A stretch of 64,000 nt of DNA, taken from the NCBI GenBank assembly GCA_030407315.1, contig JALQPE010001948.1:62001-126000 (forward strand), read 5' to 3'. This DNA is from Asparagopsis taxiformis. Taxonomy: Eukaryota > Rhodophyta > Florideophyceae > Bonnemaisoniales > Bonnemaisoniaceae. Under the pieces are notes generated by a model, which saw nothing but the letters and a program-made list of their open reading frames with translations, ran no database searches and had not been told where the DNA came from. How positions within the stretch are numbered: the first letter of the stretch is position 1; each line of letters starts with the position of its first letter. Both the position numbers and the translations under genes were made by a program. Positions 48,804 to 58,770 of this stretch are shown here, in pieces.

Positions 48804-49631
48804 TCAATTATATTCCAACAGCTCAGGTTTGGTAACTTTGCCGATCGCGAACGACGTCATCTTGAGCGTGAGGGGCAGAGGCAATAAACGCGATACCCAG
48901 AATATAATAGAATTGAGAAGACCAGGCGTAACTCTGTGCTTGTTAGCATACAAAGCGGCAAGTGCATCTTTAGCGCACACAGAGGCTTCCATGGGGAAGA
49001 ATCCGATTTTTTCCAGTTCCATCTCCGATCCAAGGTTGCTCGCCATGTCGGTAGAAATAACGCCTGGCTCCAACGCCAATACAGATACACCTTTGGAAGC
49101 CAACTCTTGGCGCATGATCAGCGCAAGATTGGTCACAAACGCTTTCGAAGCGGAATAGGAAGCGAACCATGCATTGGGCCAACTGAGCATGCTGCTCACA
49201 AATATGATGCCTCCTTTTCCACGCTTGGCGAACCGGCGACCGAAAGCATGTGCGAGCGTAGTCACCGCTGTGACATTGATGTTGATCAGATTCACATGCG
49301 ATTCGAGCGAGTCTTTGAAGAACGATCCGTGTAGCTCGACGCCGGCGTTGTTTACCAATAGACCGACGTCTATATCGGCGGTATCGTCAATCAGCTTTGT
49401 CCACCCTTCTTCTTTGGAAATATCTGCCGCAACGATCTTGGTCTCAACGGGGTAGGTCTCGCTTATCTTGGCGGCTAGAGCTTCCAACTTTTCCACGCGA
49501 CGGGCAACAAGGACGACGGAAATACCAGCTGCAGCGAGCTGATTAGCAAACTCGGCGCCGAGACCGGCGGACGAGCCCGTAACGACAGCCCATGGACCGA
49601 ATTTGGCAAGGAAATCTGCAGGTAGAGTCAT
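48804..49631 (-). CDS. Classical short-chain dehydrogenase/reductase (SDR paralogue 1), 275 aa
   Basis: Cofactor motif TGSSAGLG at 18-25, NNAG at 94-97, catalytic Ser 146/147 and Y159-x3-K163 (YSASK). Arg residues after the second strand (VARR) favour NADP(H). Length and layout match classical SDRs of the DltE/COG0300 type, which reduce carbonyls or oxidise alcohols of lipid-like or other small substrates. The hydrophobic C-terminal stretch (about 235-255, SIIFWVSRLLPLPL) may associate with a membrane. It lies head to head with SDR paralogue 2 (284 bp apart), so the two may share a promoter region. It is most like paralogue 4, sharing NNAGVELHGSFF. Confidence 0.92.
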   Translation of the reverse strand: MTLPADFLAKFGPWAVVTGSSAGLGAEFANQLAAAGISVVLVARRVEKLEALAAKISETYPVETKIVAADISKEEGWTKLIDDTADIDVGLLVNNAGVELHGSFFKDSLESHVNLININVTAVTTLAHAFGRRFAKRGKGGIIFVSSMLSWPNAWFASYSASKAFVTNLALIMRQELASKGVSVLALEPGVISTDMASNLGSEMELEKIGFFPMEASVCAKDALAALYANKHRVTPGLLNSIIFWVSRLLPLPLTLKMTSFAIGKVTKPELLEYN

Positions 49632-49915
49632 TGTGCGAGACTTGGTAGTTGCGAGAGGGGGCGGTTTTTTTGCGAACTAAACGGTTGAACGTCTCATGCA
49701 TGCTGAAATACCTTTGAATGGAAACACCACTGCATCACAGCTCGAGCGTAGAAAATCTATTTCAAATAGTATATTCTTCGATTCGCTTGTATCCAATCAT
49801 AGTACACAAGATACATGTCGCAGCCAATCAGCGCTTCTCTCATGTCGATTGCTACACGATTTACTGATGCGCCATTCATGAAGCAACCGGCACTGTTCCG
49901 ATGTACTGATCACCG

Positions 49916-50731
49916 ATGCCTTTACCATCGTCGTTCCAACATCGCTTCGGCCCGTGGGCCGTGGTAACGGGTGCCTCATCCGGTATTGGCGCTGAGTTTG
50001 CTCGACAACTTTCCGCCGCCAACATCTCGCTTGTCTTGGTAGCCCGTCGAAAATCGCGTCTCCAACAACTATCGCACCAAATTCAACAGCACACCTCCGT
50101 GCGCACCCTTTGTATTGAGGCCGATTTATCTACAGATGCCGGTTGCCAGGCTGTCATATCGCAAACCAAAAATCTTGACGTAGCTCTCCTCGTCAACAAC
50201 GCAGGCGTCGGTCTCAGCGGTTCCTTCTTTCACCATACATCCCAGCAGCATGCCGATCTAATTCGCCTCAATTGTCTGGCGGTCACTACGCTCGCACATG
50301 CCTTTGGCAGACGCTTTGTCGATAATCGGCGCGGCGGCATCTTATTTGTGAGTAGTATGGCGTCCAAACCAGTTCCCTGGGCCGCCAGTTACTCATCGTC
50401 AAAGTCCTTTGTCACTTCGTTAGCGCTTATTTTGAGGGAAGAGTTTCGCCGCCAAGGTGTAGAGGTTATGGTGCTTGAGCCAGGCTTTGTTGTTAGTGAG
50501 ATGACGGAGGAGGTCAAGTATAACCGTATGCCAGCAGAGCGTTGTGTTGCTGCTGCTTTGGACGCTTTCGGGTCCCGCGCGCGTTTCACGCCCGGTTGGT
50601 TGGAATCCATTTATAATATGCTTCGAACCGTTCTTCCCATCAACTTTCAAATGTGGGTGCTATCCAACATTCTTGAAAAGGGTTATGCGGAAAGAGGATC
50701 GTTGACATATGTCGACCCGGAAGGGACCTAA
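49916..50731 (+). CDS. Classical short-chain dehydrogenase/reductase (SDR paralogue 2), 271 aa
   Basis: ATG 49916. TGASSGIG at 18-25, NNAG at 94-97, Ser 146/147, Y159 and K163 (YSSSK), all at the same positions as in paralogues 1 and 3. The FGPWAVVTG opening and LVARR after the second strand are shared by the group. It is closest to paralogue 3: both have GRRF(V/A)DN, FVSSMAS, VMVLEPGF and a final LTYV segment. An NADP(H) oxidoreductase role follows from the family; the substrate is unknown. It ends 213 bp from the transporter gene, which converges on it. Confidence 0.92.
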   Translation: MPLPSSFQHRFGPWAVVTGASSGIGAEFARQLSAANISLVLVARRKSRLQQLSHQIQQHTSVRTLCIEADLSTDAGCQAVISQTKNLDVALLVNNAGVGLSGSFFHHTSQQHADLIRLNCLAVTTLAHAFGRRFVDNRRGGILFVSSMASKPVPWAASYSSSKSFVTSLALILREEFRRQGVEVMVLEPGFVVSEMTEEVKYNRMPAERCVAAALDAFGSRARFTPGWLESIYNMLRTVLPINFQMWVLSNILEKGYAERGSLTYVDPEGT

Positions 50732-50944
50732 CACCATTCACATATTTCTAGTCTGCTGCCTCACTCGTTAGAGGGCTTATAGAGTTCCATGTCTACCAAA
50801 ACTTTGAGCTTTAAACGGGTTGATAAGCGTGTACAACACTGCCATTAGATAAGCAAGTTACATAAGTTACCCCTCATGAAGGTTTGCTGGCAAAATTTGC
50901 GTTTGTAGCAACTATCGACCATGTTCAGTGGCACACGGCGTAGT

Positions 50945-52159
50945 CTACTTTTCTTTCTTCGCACCCGTCAACCCTGAAGCGAGCAAAGTTGACAGCAAAA
51001 TGAGTGTTGCCCCGATGATTCCCCGTAGCCCGAATCGCTCTCCCAACGGAATTGCCAGCAATGAAACCCACATCGGCCCGGTTGTGAAAATGATGATCGC
51101 TTCAGATGCGCTCACCAAAGCTTGACCTCTAAACTGTAATTCCGAGCTTAGGACAGATATACTCAAACTTGCCCAAGCAATCAACGCAATGTTCAATGCG
51201 ATCAGTGCTGGAGTAGCCCCAACAAACACAGCTGATATTGCTTGCATGTTGAGTGTTTGGCTGCGAAGGGCAACCCAAGTCAAAAAAATTGAGGCATACA
51301 CCGCTTGAGCCACAACTTTCACACCAATCAATGGATTGGCGCGAACATTACCCGAATGTATCTTGGACCTTATTACATACGCCGCAGCAATAAATGCGGT
51401 AATGAACATCGCACCATCTCCCCGAAATGTAAACGGCACTGCAACATCATCAAGTGTTAAAAGTGCAACGCCAGCAACTGCTGCAAAAGAAGCGATACAA
51501 ACATTGATGCCAAGCGTCGGCTCGAGACCCGTAGCAAATGCAGCAATGGGGACAATGATTGTTGCCAATTGACTAATGAATGATCCACGAGATGCGCTTG
51601 TGTATCTTAGAGCGAACATTTGAATTGTATTGGCAAGGAATCCATACAAACCAAGCTCGGCACCCGCACGATATACAATTGCAGTATCATTACGATTCAT
51701 TTTGACAGATTGACGCCAATCACGAATTAGTCGTGGCAAAAAGTACAAGGCGCCACCTAAAAGCCGAGCAAAGTTAAAAAGGGCCGGATGAAACGCCCAA
51801 GGAGAACGATACAAACACTTGAGGCAGATCGAGTAAGTTGACCAGCAGAATGGCACAGCGAGAAGAACGAATGTTCCTGGAATACTGAGGTGTCGTCCAA
51901 AGACGCAGACGTTTAACGACCGTTGGCGTTTAGTTGCAGCAAAACTTGATGCGCTCTGGGCAAGTTGTGCATCAGCATTATTGTTGGGAAAAGGTTTGAG
52001 CGGCAGGGCACGGGTGTCTGGCCGTCTTGCAGATAGTGGCACATAGCGGCGGGCATTTAATGGATATGAACGGAGACGACGCTTATTGGCAAGGCGGAGA
52101 TGATTTGGGGGAAAAGTGCCGGCATTGAACGGCGAGATGAACGCCAAATCGCCTCGCAT
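50945..52159 (-). CDS. EamA/DMT-family transporter with plastid-type N-terminal extension, 404 aa
   Basis: Start at ATG 52159; the longer frame to 52237 has only GTG. Residues 1-85 are hydrophilic, rich in Arg, Ser and Pro with few acidic residues and an early Phe (MRGDLAFISPF), consistent with the plastid transit peptides of red algae. From about residue 90 there are about ten hydrophobic segments in two repeated halves, the two EamA domains of the drug/metabolite transporter superfamily. Typical elements are the helix start FVLLAVPFCWSTYSICLK and the second-half GEAIII-like segment (SEAIIIFTTGPMWVSLLAIP, followed by GERFGLRGIIGA). Plant relatives are chloroplast EamA/WAT1-like proteins, often of unknown substrate. 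A metabolite export or exchange role at the plastid envelope is inferred. Confidence 0.85.
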   Translation of the reverse strand: MRGDLAFISPFNAGTFPPNHLRLANKRRLRSYPLNARRYVPLSARRPDTRALPLKPFPNNNADAQLAQSASSFAATKRQRSLNVCVFGRHLSIPGTFVLLAVPFCWSTYSICLKCLYRSPWAFHPALFNFARLLGGALYFLPRLIRDWRQSVKMNRNDTAIVYRAGAELGLYGFLANTIQMFALRYTSASRGSFISQLATIIVPIAAFATGLEPTLGINVCIASFAAVAGVALLTLDDVAVPFTFRGDGAMFITAFIAAAYVIRSKIHSGNVRANPLIGVKVVAQAVYASIFLTWVALRSQTLNMQAISAVFVGATPALIALNIALIAWASLSISVLSSELQFRGQALVSASEAIIIFTTGPMWVSLLAIPLGERFGLRGIIGATLILLSTLLASGLTGAKKEK

Positions 52160-52531
52160 AATCGGAATTGCGAGGGGGAAATGGATGGGCGAACGCAGCA
52201 ATTGGGAGTAAGTTACATGAACAGAACAGGTATGCACTGAGATCAGAGCACGAATTTTGAAAATTGCACTGACGTCTACACATTACCATAAAGAGGTGTG
52301 CTGTTGCCCTAAGTTGGTTACAACTTCTCATCATCATGTTGCCATTTTCATTCCTTCTGTCTGCCGACCATCCTTGTTGAGACAGTTCCGAATGCGCGTC
52401 TTCTATAACCGAAATGAAACTCATACTTGACGCAATGATTTTGCAACACAATTTCCTCACCTTACGCACTTGCTTAAATCTTGCCAACGCACCAGCTCTT
52501 CCCCCCATCCCTTTCATATTCACTCATCGAA
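52160..52531. other. Divergent promoter region between the transporter and ankyrin genes
   Basis: A 372-bp bidirectional spacer. I see no clear TATA box or other gene; the longer alternative starts of both neighbours run into it without an ATG. Confidence 0.35.
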
Positions 52532-53614
52532 ATGCTGCCAAGAACGCAAATCATCTCTTCTAGTGCCAAGAACGATGACGCCAAAAACTTGCAAACACTT
52601 CTCTTCGCACATCCTGAAATGCTTACCGCACCCATATGTCGCTCCACCCATACAGCCCTAACCCTCTCCGCTGTACACAGTTCACATAGCGTCATAGCCA
52701 TGTTGCTCTCCCACAACACTCCGCCGGACCTGCGAGCCTCGCGCTCAAAGCTTCCAACCGCTCTTTGCATCTCATGCGCATCCGGCGATGCCATTGCCGT
52801 GGAGATGCTTATTCGCGGTGGAGCGCGAGTGCGCTGGCGTGATGTGGAACAACAAGAGCCGTTGCACTATGCTTTGCAAGCATGGAAGAAAGGCGCTGGT
52901 GACGCACACCGCGTCGTAGAGGTTCTAGTCGAAGCCGGAGCTTTGGATGAATCCAAAGAAATGGGTGGCACCTTTGCCGATGGAGACATCTATCCTCCGC
53001 AATATGCTGTACGTCACGGCGTTTCAGAAGCTATATCGGTTATGTTACAGGCAAATGAAACATCCAAAGGCTCCATCTTGGCCGCGATGCAAGTGCGCAG
53101 CTTGGGCGCGTTGGCATGTTCCGAAGGGAATCCGCAGCTTCTTGCCACACTCATCAAGGCTGGGTACGATGTTTCCTGTACTGATTCGTACAGGCAGACT
53201 TTAATGCATCATGCAATGAATGCACCTGTCGCACAAATTCTTCCCCTTGTGCAGCTGCTTCTGCGAACAAAACTTGATTTAAGGGCACAGGATGCTTTCG
53301 GCAGAACAGCGCTTCATATTGCAAAACAACGCAATCTACCACCCGTCGTATCTCTTCTTCGTGGACTTGCTGGTGACGACCACTCATTCAGCTCAATGGT
53401 TCTTACTCCACACGCTGCCGGTACTCATACACAGCATGCAAATCGAGAATATGTGGACGAACTTCGGAGCACCGGACAACTTCGAAAGTATATCAGTCGC
53501 CGAACAAACATGATGGCTTCGCAAGAATTGGTCACACCCCAACGCCGAGCTGGGCATAGATTCACGCCTATTCGTAGCGCCTTGCGCTCAATGAAAGGGG
53601 TGATCAACATATAA
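52532..53614 (+). CDS. Ankyrin-repeat protein, 360 aa
   Basis: Start at ATG 52532 (MLPRTQIISSS); the longer frame from 52481 begins with TTG. The body consists of ankyrin-type helix-turn-helix units of about 33 residues, for example TALCISCASGDAIAVEMLIRGGA near 80-105, LGALACSEGNPQLLATLIKAGYD near 195-220 and GRTALHIAKQRNLPPVVSLLR near 260-285. Ankyrin arrays bind protein partners and have no enzymatic activity. The C-terminus is basic (about 310-360) with no further domain. Whether it works with the neighbouring SDR enzymes is unknown. It converges on SDR paralogue 3, with 123 bp between stops. Confidence 0.82.
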   Translation: MLPRTQIISSSAKNDDAKNLQTLLFAHPEMLTAPICRSTHTALTLSAVHSSHSVIAMLLSHNTPPDLRASRSKLPTALCISCASGDAIAVEMLIRGGARVRWRDVEQQEPLHYALQAWKKGAGDAHRVVEVLVEAGALDESKEMGGTFADGDIYPPQYAVRHGVSEAISVMLQANETSKGSILAAMQVRSLGALACSEGNPQLLATLIKAGYDVSCTDSYRQTLMHHAMNAPVAQILPLVQLLLRTKLDLRAQDAFGRTALHIAKQRNLPPVVSLLRGLAGDDHSFSSMVLTPHAAGTHTQHANREYVDELRSTGQLRKYISRRTNMMASQELVTPQRRAGHRFTPIRSALRSMKGVINI

Positions 53615-53737
53615 TACCAAGTAACTCTGCATGTTTGTTTGCCGTATCCCCTTGACGAAATATGGTAACAATTAGGAGCGCATTGTGACACTGCATTCAA
53701 TTCATATCTATACCGATTAGTAAGAGCAATGATTTCG

Positions 53738-54559
53738 TCATTGCAATTTATCTTCGTCTTGTACATACGTTAGTAAACCCTGGCTTTCAAGCTCCGCAGT
53801 GATAAACCTAGATAATAACTGGAGCTGAAACATCACTGGCACAGTTCTTCTAATCAACATTACGAGAGCAGAGCGCCAACCTGGAGTGAAACGCCCTCGC
53901 CTCCCAAACGCATTCAACGCCTGTGAAACGCAGTCTTCAGTGGCCATACAGTCCATGGATAAACCTTCGGTCATCTCGCTCTGCACAAAGCCTGGTTCCA
54001 ATACCATAACTTGCACACCATACCGCAACAGCTCCTCCCTTAGAATGAGTCCCAAAGAAGTGACGTATGATTTGGATGGGGAATACAATGCCATCCATGG
54101 AACAGGTATCGAAGCCATACTGCTCACAAAAATGATACCTCCGCGGCCATTGTCTGCGAAACGCCTTCCGAATCGGTGCGCAAGTGCCATAACAGCGACA
54201 CAATTCACGCGGACTAAATTAATATGATGTTCAAGTTTATCGTGGAAGAAAGAGCCGCATTGGCTGACACCGGCATTGTTAATCAACAGTCCGATATTGA
54301 GATCGCTAGTTTCGGAAAGCGTCTTTTCGCAGCCCTGCAAAGTTGACAAATCGGCTACAATAGTCCGCGTTGCCACAGAAGTACTTGCTTGAATACTATT
54401 AGACAGATCGTTCAATCTTTGCTGTCGTCTAGCGACTAGCACCACTGACAAACCAGCTGCCGCAAGTTGATGAGCAAATTGCGCACCTATTCCTGATGAT
54501 GCACCAGTTATAACAGCCCATGGACCGTACTTGGCGGCGAAGGAGGGCGGTAGATGCAT
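53738..54559 (-). CDS. Classical short-chain dehydrogenase/reductase (SDR paralogue 3), 273 aa
   Basis: I use ATG 54559 (MHLPPSF), which aligns with the starts of paralogues 1 and 2; the open frame to 54817 adds 86 residues with no family counterpart. TGASSGIG 18-25, NNAG 97-range (LLINNAG, 94-97), Ser 146/147, Y159 and K163 (YSPSK) are intact. It shares the most with paralogue 2. The Rossmann SDR fold predicts NADP(H)-dependent carbonyl reduction or alcohol oxidation on an unknown substrate. Confidence 0.9.
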   Translation of the reverse strand: MHLPPSFAAKYGPWAVITGASSGIGAQFAHQLAAAGLSVVLVARRQQRLNDLSNSIQASTSVATRTIVADLSTLQGCEKTLSETSDLNIGLLINNAGVSQCGSFFHDKLEHHINLVRVNCVAVMALAHRFGRRFADNGRGGIIFVSSMASIPVPWMALYSPSKSYVTSLGLILREELLRYGVQVMVLEPGFVQSEMTEGLSMDCMATEDCVSQALNAFGRRGRFTPGWRSALVMLIRRTVPVMFQLQLLSRFITAELESQGLLTYVQDEDKLQ

Positions 54560-54828
54560 GGCACTATTGTCGGTTGGTTGGCAATGGACTAGGTTGGGAT
54601 TCGTATCGAGTCGTAAATGGATATATGAAGAATACAGTAAATTTTTTTTCAGAAAACATCTATTGAGCATTGATTTTTTCTCCACGTGGCACCTACTCGA
54701 GCAACTATATTCAAGCGCGTCTTTGAAGACCACAGATGCGATAAACGAAAAAGAAATTTCCATCCGCAATCTCCTGTAGAGCTGCTGCAGGAAGGAACAT
54801 CTCCCAGGCACAAACATTCACTTGCGCA

Positions 54829-55707
54829 TCATTCCGCATTGTTGACAGAAGCAGCATTCATACATTTCTTCGATGCAGACCCGGTGATCTTGACGCTCAA
54901 CCAGGTCGGCAACGCTCCGATGATGTGAACTTTGGCTGAACTCCTCCACCCCGGTGTGATCTGTGCATCATTCTGCACAATAGCAACCATAGCTGCAGAG
55001 ACGCACTGTTCTACTGGCATTTGATTCCATTTCTTGTCGGGACAACTCAGATCTTTCATCCAAGCGTCCGACATCTCGGATTTGACCAGTCCGGGTTCTA
55101 GCACAGATACATGTACACCCTTCGGTTTGAGCTCGTTGCGCAAAGCAAGGCCCAGAGACGTCACGAACGACTTTGACGAGGAATAGGTGGCCCACCACGG
55201 CGTCGGCCGATGTGACAAACTGCTCACAAATATAATTCCGCCACTTCCTCTCTTTGCGATTCGAAGCCCGATATCATGCGCAAGTGCACTCGCGGCCGTT
55301 ACATTGACAGAAATGAGATTCATATGGCTTTCTACATGTTGGTCGAAGAACGAACCATGCAGTTCCACACCGGCGTTGTTGACCAGAAGGCCGACGTCAA
55401 GTTGTTCCGTCTCTTCAACCACGGTGCGCCATCCGTCTTGCTGAGCCAAATCGACAGCGATTACTTTAACCTGCACAGCATGCTTTTTAATCAGCATGTT
55501 GGCGAGCTCATCGAGCTTTTGTTTGCGACGTGCGACTATAACAACGGAGAAACCGAAAATGGCGAGTTGACGTGCAAATTCAGCTCCTATTCCGGACGAA
55601 GCACCTGTTATGATTGCCCATGGACCGAAGCGTGTTCTGAAGTCGATCGGAAGTCTGGGTAGCTTTGGTTCTTTCGTAGTTCTAGCCAGTGACATTGCGG
55701 GTATCAT
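54829..55707 (-). CDS. Classical short-chain dehydrogenase/reductase (SDR paralogue 4), 292 aa
   Basis: ATG 55707 (a second Met at codon 5). A 16-residue N-terminal extension shifts the motifs: TGASSGIG 34-41, NNAG 110-113, Ser 162/163, Y175 and K179 (YSSSK). A short insertion after EPGLVKSEMS (KDLSCPDKKW) also sets it apart. It resembles paralogue 1 most (DVGLLVNNAGVELHGSFF, SHMNLISVNVTA). It is in tandem with paralogue 3 on the same strand, 269 bp upstream. Confidence 0.9.
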   Translation of the reverse strand: MIPAMSLARTTKEPKLPRLPIDFRTRFGPWAIITGASSGIGAEFARQLAIFGFSVVIVARRKQKLDELANMLIKKHAVQVKVIAVDLAQQDGWRTVVEETEQLDVGLLVNNAGVELHGSFFDQHVESHMNLISVNVTAASALAHDIGLRIAKRGSGGIIFVSSLSHRPTPWWATYSSSKSFVTSLGLALRNELKPKGVHVSVLEPGLVKSEMSDAWMKDLSCPDKKWNQMPVEQCVSAAMVAIVQNDAQITPGWRSSAKVHIIGALPTWLSVKITGSASKKCMNAASVNNAE

Positions 55708-56621
55708 GGTGCAATTGGCTTTGACGAATGTGTCAAGCTTTGTTTATTGAAAGAGTGGATTTATAAGTTTGCTGCAGTTAAGATTTATAGTACATTAGTG
55801 GAAGAATTGTTTGGTTAGTGATAGTTGGCAATGATACTTGAGTATATCTTGGAAGGTAGACATGTTTTGCACATGCGCGTTCATCTCCTTTCACGCATTG
55901 TGCGTACTCGCTTGCAAGTTGTCTTGTTTTCATCTGCTCGTTTCTCAGCGAAATGAAATGATTATGATGTTTTTCGAGAAACTGAAAACAATTGCAATAA
56001 TTGACCTGGAGCGAAGGCCCCGTTGATATTGCCACGTGTCCGAGAGATACAAAGGCAAGTGAATTGTCGGCCGAGTAACAGTATTACCATCGGTTGCTTT
56101 TGTCGTTGTCGTTAATCGTCGCAGTGGAAGGCGTAGACATGTAGAGAAGAGATACTGTACAGTACATTTGACTATTCGGGCTAATAAGGAGCGAAACGGA
56201 AAGTTGACACGTGGCATCCTAACATTGAAGTGTAAGGTCCGCTCTGGCATTCATTGAGCCTGTCTTGTGGACTGTAAGCGAATCTGTTTACAGTGGCGTA
56301 TATCGCTCTTGTCAGCGCGAGGTGAGCTAAGCCGATCCAAGAATACGCGTTTCTCTTCTGTAAGCCGCGCAATACAGTTGTAGAAATGGATTGAAATTCA
56401 TTCCAACGCCCTGCTCTGCCCTGCCCTGCTGGTCTGAAGTAACCTGATTTGCACAGCTCAAATCCACATCGACTATACATGTCATGCGCAGCATAGAAAT
56501 GTACCATCTCTCTTTCCTCTCGCTCAGATGCAATCTACCACCTCGTCACCAACGTCCCCGCCTCATTGCACTAGCACTCGATCGGCATTAGCTCCAGCGC
56601 CAGAAACTCAACCGCGACAAA
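55708..56621. other. Divergent intergenic region between SDR paralogue 4 and the copine gene
   Basis: About 0.9 kb with no convincing ORF. A (CTGCC)n-like stretch lies near 56411-56428. No other signal that I can support. Confidence 0.4.
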
Positions 56622-58445
56622 ATGATCGTTGACATCTGCGAGAGTCGCCTCAACGTGTTTATCGAATGTTGTCAGCTGCGCAACATGGACATTATTGGCC
56701 GTTCCGACCCCTTTGCTCTGCTCTTTCTTGACTCCACCGGTCCAACACACTTTCCAACAAACGTACCCTTCGCGCAGCCGAGTCAAGAAGCAACTGATGA
56801 CGCCCCGCCGTTGCACTCCCGCTCAAGTTCAGGAATGCCCGCTCCGAGACGCACAACGCTCGGTCGCGGCAGATACCACGGTCGCGATGCCCGCTGGGAG
56901 CGCATAGGAAGAACTGAAACTGTTGGCAACTCACTGGCATGCCGATTCGTTACATCCTTTGAAATCCCTTACTTTTTCGAGCGTTCGCAAAAGCTTGCCG
57001 TCGATCTTTTTGACCGTGATACCGCATCCCTCAGAGATGAGGACATGCATCGCCACGACTATCTCGGCAGTGTTGAATTCTCTGTCCCAGCATTAGCGCG
57101 CGCTCCCGGCCAGAGGTTGCAGAAACCACTCAAAATTGCAGACCGACCCGACCAGAATTTCGGCTATTGCACTGTCATTGTTGAGGAGGTCTCCATGAGT
57201 AAGCAGCGTATAAATTACAACCTCTCCCTGGCTGGACTCAAGGCTCCATGGCTAGGCAAGAGAGGTCGCGGTCCATTTCTCACCATCTCTAGACAATCTG
57301 CTGGTGGTGCCGAGGCAGGTTCGGGTGATTGGATTTCCGTGTTTCGAACAAAGTTTCCAGCGCACTTGGCACCACAGGGGCGCAACACTTTCGATTTGGG
57401 AAAACTTACGTACAATTATGAAAAGTTCTGTCGTTGCGACGACAACTTGATACTTCGATTCGACATCTCATATGAAAGGAGGGCCAAGCATAACATTGTT
57501 GCTACGGCGTTCTCTTCGTTGGCAGACATTGAGGCAGCCGGTGGCGTGCTGCAATTGCAAAACGGACGACCGACAGAGGCTATCAGCAGACCACGGCCAC
57601 CACCGAGTGTCTCTGCGAGAATAAAAAGCACGGGTGGTACGAGAAGCGCAAAATCTATTGGCAAGTTGATGCTGCAGAATCGTAGCATCGTTGAAGAGAC
57701 TACCTTCCTCGACTATGTTATTGGAGGCTGCGAGATCTCATTGGTGGTTGGCATTGATTTCACGGCCAGCAACGGCGATCCAATGCAACCGGGCACATTG
57801 CACTATTGGGATGCCCTGGAGCCGAACGAATATGAATTGGCTATTCGATCAGCTGGCGATATCCTTGCGGAGTACGACACAGATCAGTTGATTCCTGCTT
57901 TTGGCTTTGGCGCCAAGCTTCCGCCGGACTACAATACGCCCTGTCACAAATTCCCGCTCAAGGAAGGGCCAGACAACAATTGTCGCGGAATTGACGAAGT
58001 TCTGCATGCCTACCGACATGTCCTTTTCAATGCGCGTCTAGCAGGTCCGACTGTATTTTCAGAAGTTGTGCGCGAGGCAGCAACACATGCAGCTGCTGGT
58101 GCGAGTCGAAATGAGCAGTCATACACGATCCTGTTACTGGTAACAGACGGAGTCATCAATGATGTAGATAATACGTTACGCGAGATCGCGAGAGCAAGTG
58201 CTCAGCCGCTTTCAATTGTGATCATTGGAGTTGGAGCTGCAGACTTTTCGGACATGGTGTATCTAGACGGAGACGATGAAAATCGTGAACGGGACATAGT
58301 CCAATTCGTTAGCTATCGTCGTTTCGCAAGACAACCTGAGGTCTTGCAATCGAAAGTCCTTGAGGAGATCCCAAGACAGTTTCTTGAGTATTTCCGTTGG
58401 AAGGGTATCAAGCCGAATCCGGTACGTGCAGACTTGGTGCGATAA
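56622..58445 (+). CDS. Copine (C2-C2-vWA), 607 aa
   Basis: ATG 56622. The first C2 domain starts at about residue 8 (LNVFIECCQLRNMDIIGRSDPFALLF), with the Asp-containing SDPF calcium loop. A low-complexity insert at about 45-95 is unusual, and the domain resumes at CRFVTSFEIPYFFERSQKLA with DLFDRD, the second Asp loop. The second C2 is at about 190-335. The copine vWA domain begins near 360; its metal-site motif is D379-F-T-A-S-N-G, where most copines have DFTGSNG, so the DxTxS ligands are kept. It also contains FGFGAKLPPDY and VTDGVINDVDNT, both family hallmarks. Copines are soluble proteins that bind membranes in response to calcium and recruit partners through the vWA domain. Confidence 0.93.
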   Translation: MIVDICESRLNVFIECCQLRNMDIIGRSDPFALLFLDSTGPTHFPTNVPFAQPSQEATDDAPPLHSRSSSGMPAPRRTTLGRGRYHGRDARWERIGRTETVGNSLACRFVTSFEIPYFFERSQKLAVDLFDRDTASLRDEDMHRHDYLGSVEFSVPALARAPGQRLQKPLKIADRPDQNFGYCTVIVEEVSMSKQRINYNLSLAGLKAPWLGKRGRGPFLTISRQSAGGAEAGSGDWISVFRTKFPAHLAPQGRNTFDLGKLTYNYEKFCRCDDNLILRFDISYERRAKHNIVATAFSSLADIEAAGGVLQLQNGRPTEAISRPRPPPSVSARIKSTGGTRSAKSIGKLMLQNRSIVEETTFLDYVIGGCEISLVVGIDFTASNGDPMQPGTLHYWDALEPNEYELAIRSAGDILAEYDTDQLIPAFGFGAKLPPDYNTPCHKFPLKEGPDNNCRGIDEVLHAYRHVLFNARLAGPTVFSEVVREAATHAAAGASRNEQSYTILLLVTDGVINDVDNTLREIARASAQPLSIVIIGVGAADFSDMVYLDGDDENRERDIVQFVSYRRFARQPEVLQSKVLEEIPRQFLEYFRWKGIKPNPVRADLVR

Positions 58446-58693
58446 CGCGAGCGATGGGCGGGAGTTGTACTTGTCAGGGAGCTGCACGCGCGTGTTGGAA
58501 CAATGAATATAGCTGGGCGACCGAAGGGGGACAAAGCAGAACAGCTGGCTATGTGGAAACGGTCGATTGTATTTGCGGAGGTAAGGGAGGAGGTAGACAA
58601 TTATCACTGCGCTAAATGATTGGTTACCTTGCATTCAGAATTTGTAAATTATGTTTGAAAAGGTACTGTGCGATGATGCAAAACGTTTTAAAA

Positions 58694-58770
58694 TTGTTAG
58701 ACTATAAAGAATGCTGTGCCTGCGCAGACTCTAGAGTTGGCATGTCGCCTGGTTATATGGATATCCCAAC
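58694..58770. repeat. 77-bp repeat, copy 1
   Basis: Runs from TTGTTAGACTATAAAGAATG to GGTTATATGGATATCCCAAC. It is about 90% identical to 59706-59782. Flanks differ completely, so the unit is discrete. The end contains the palindrome GGATATCC. Confidence 0.8.
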
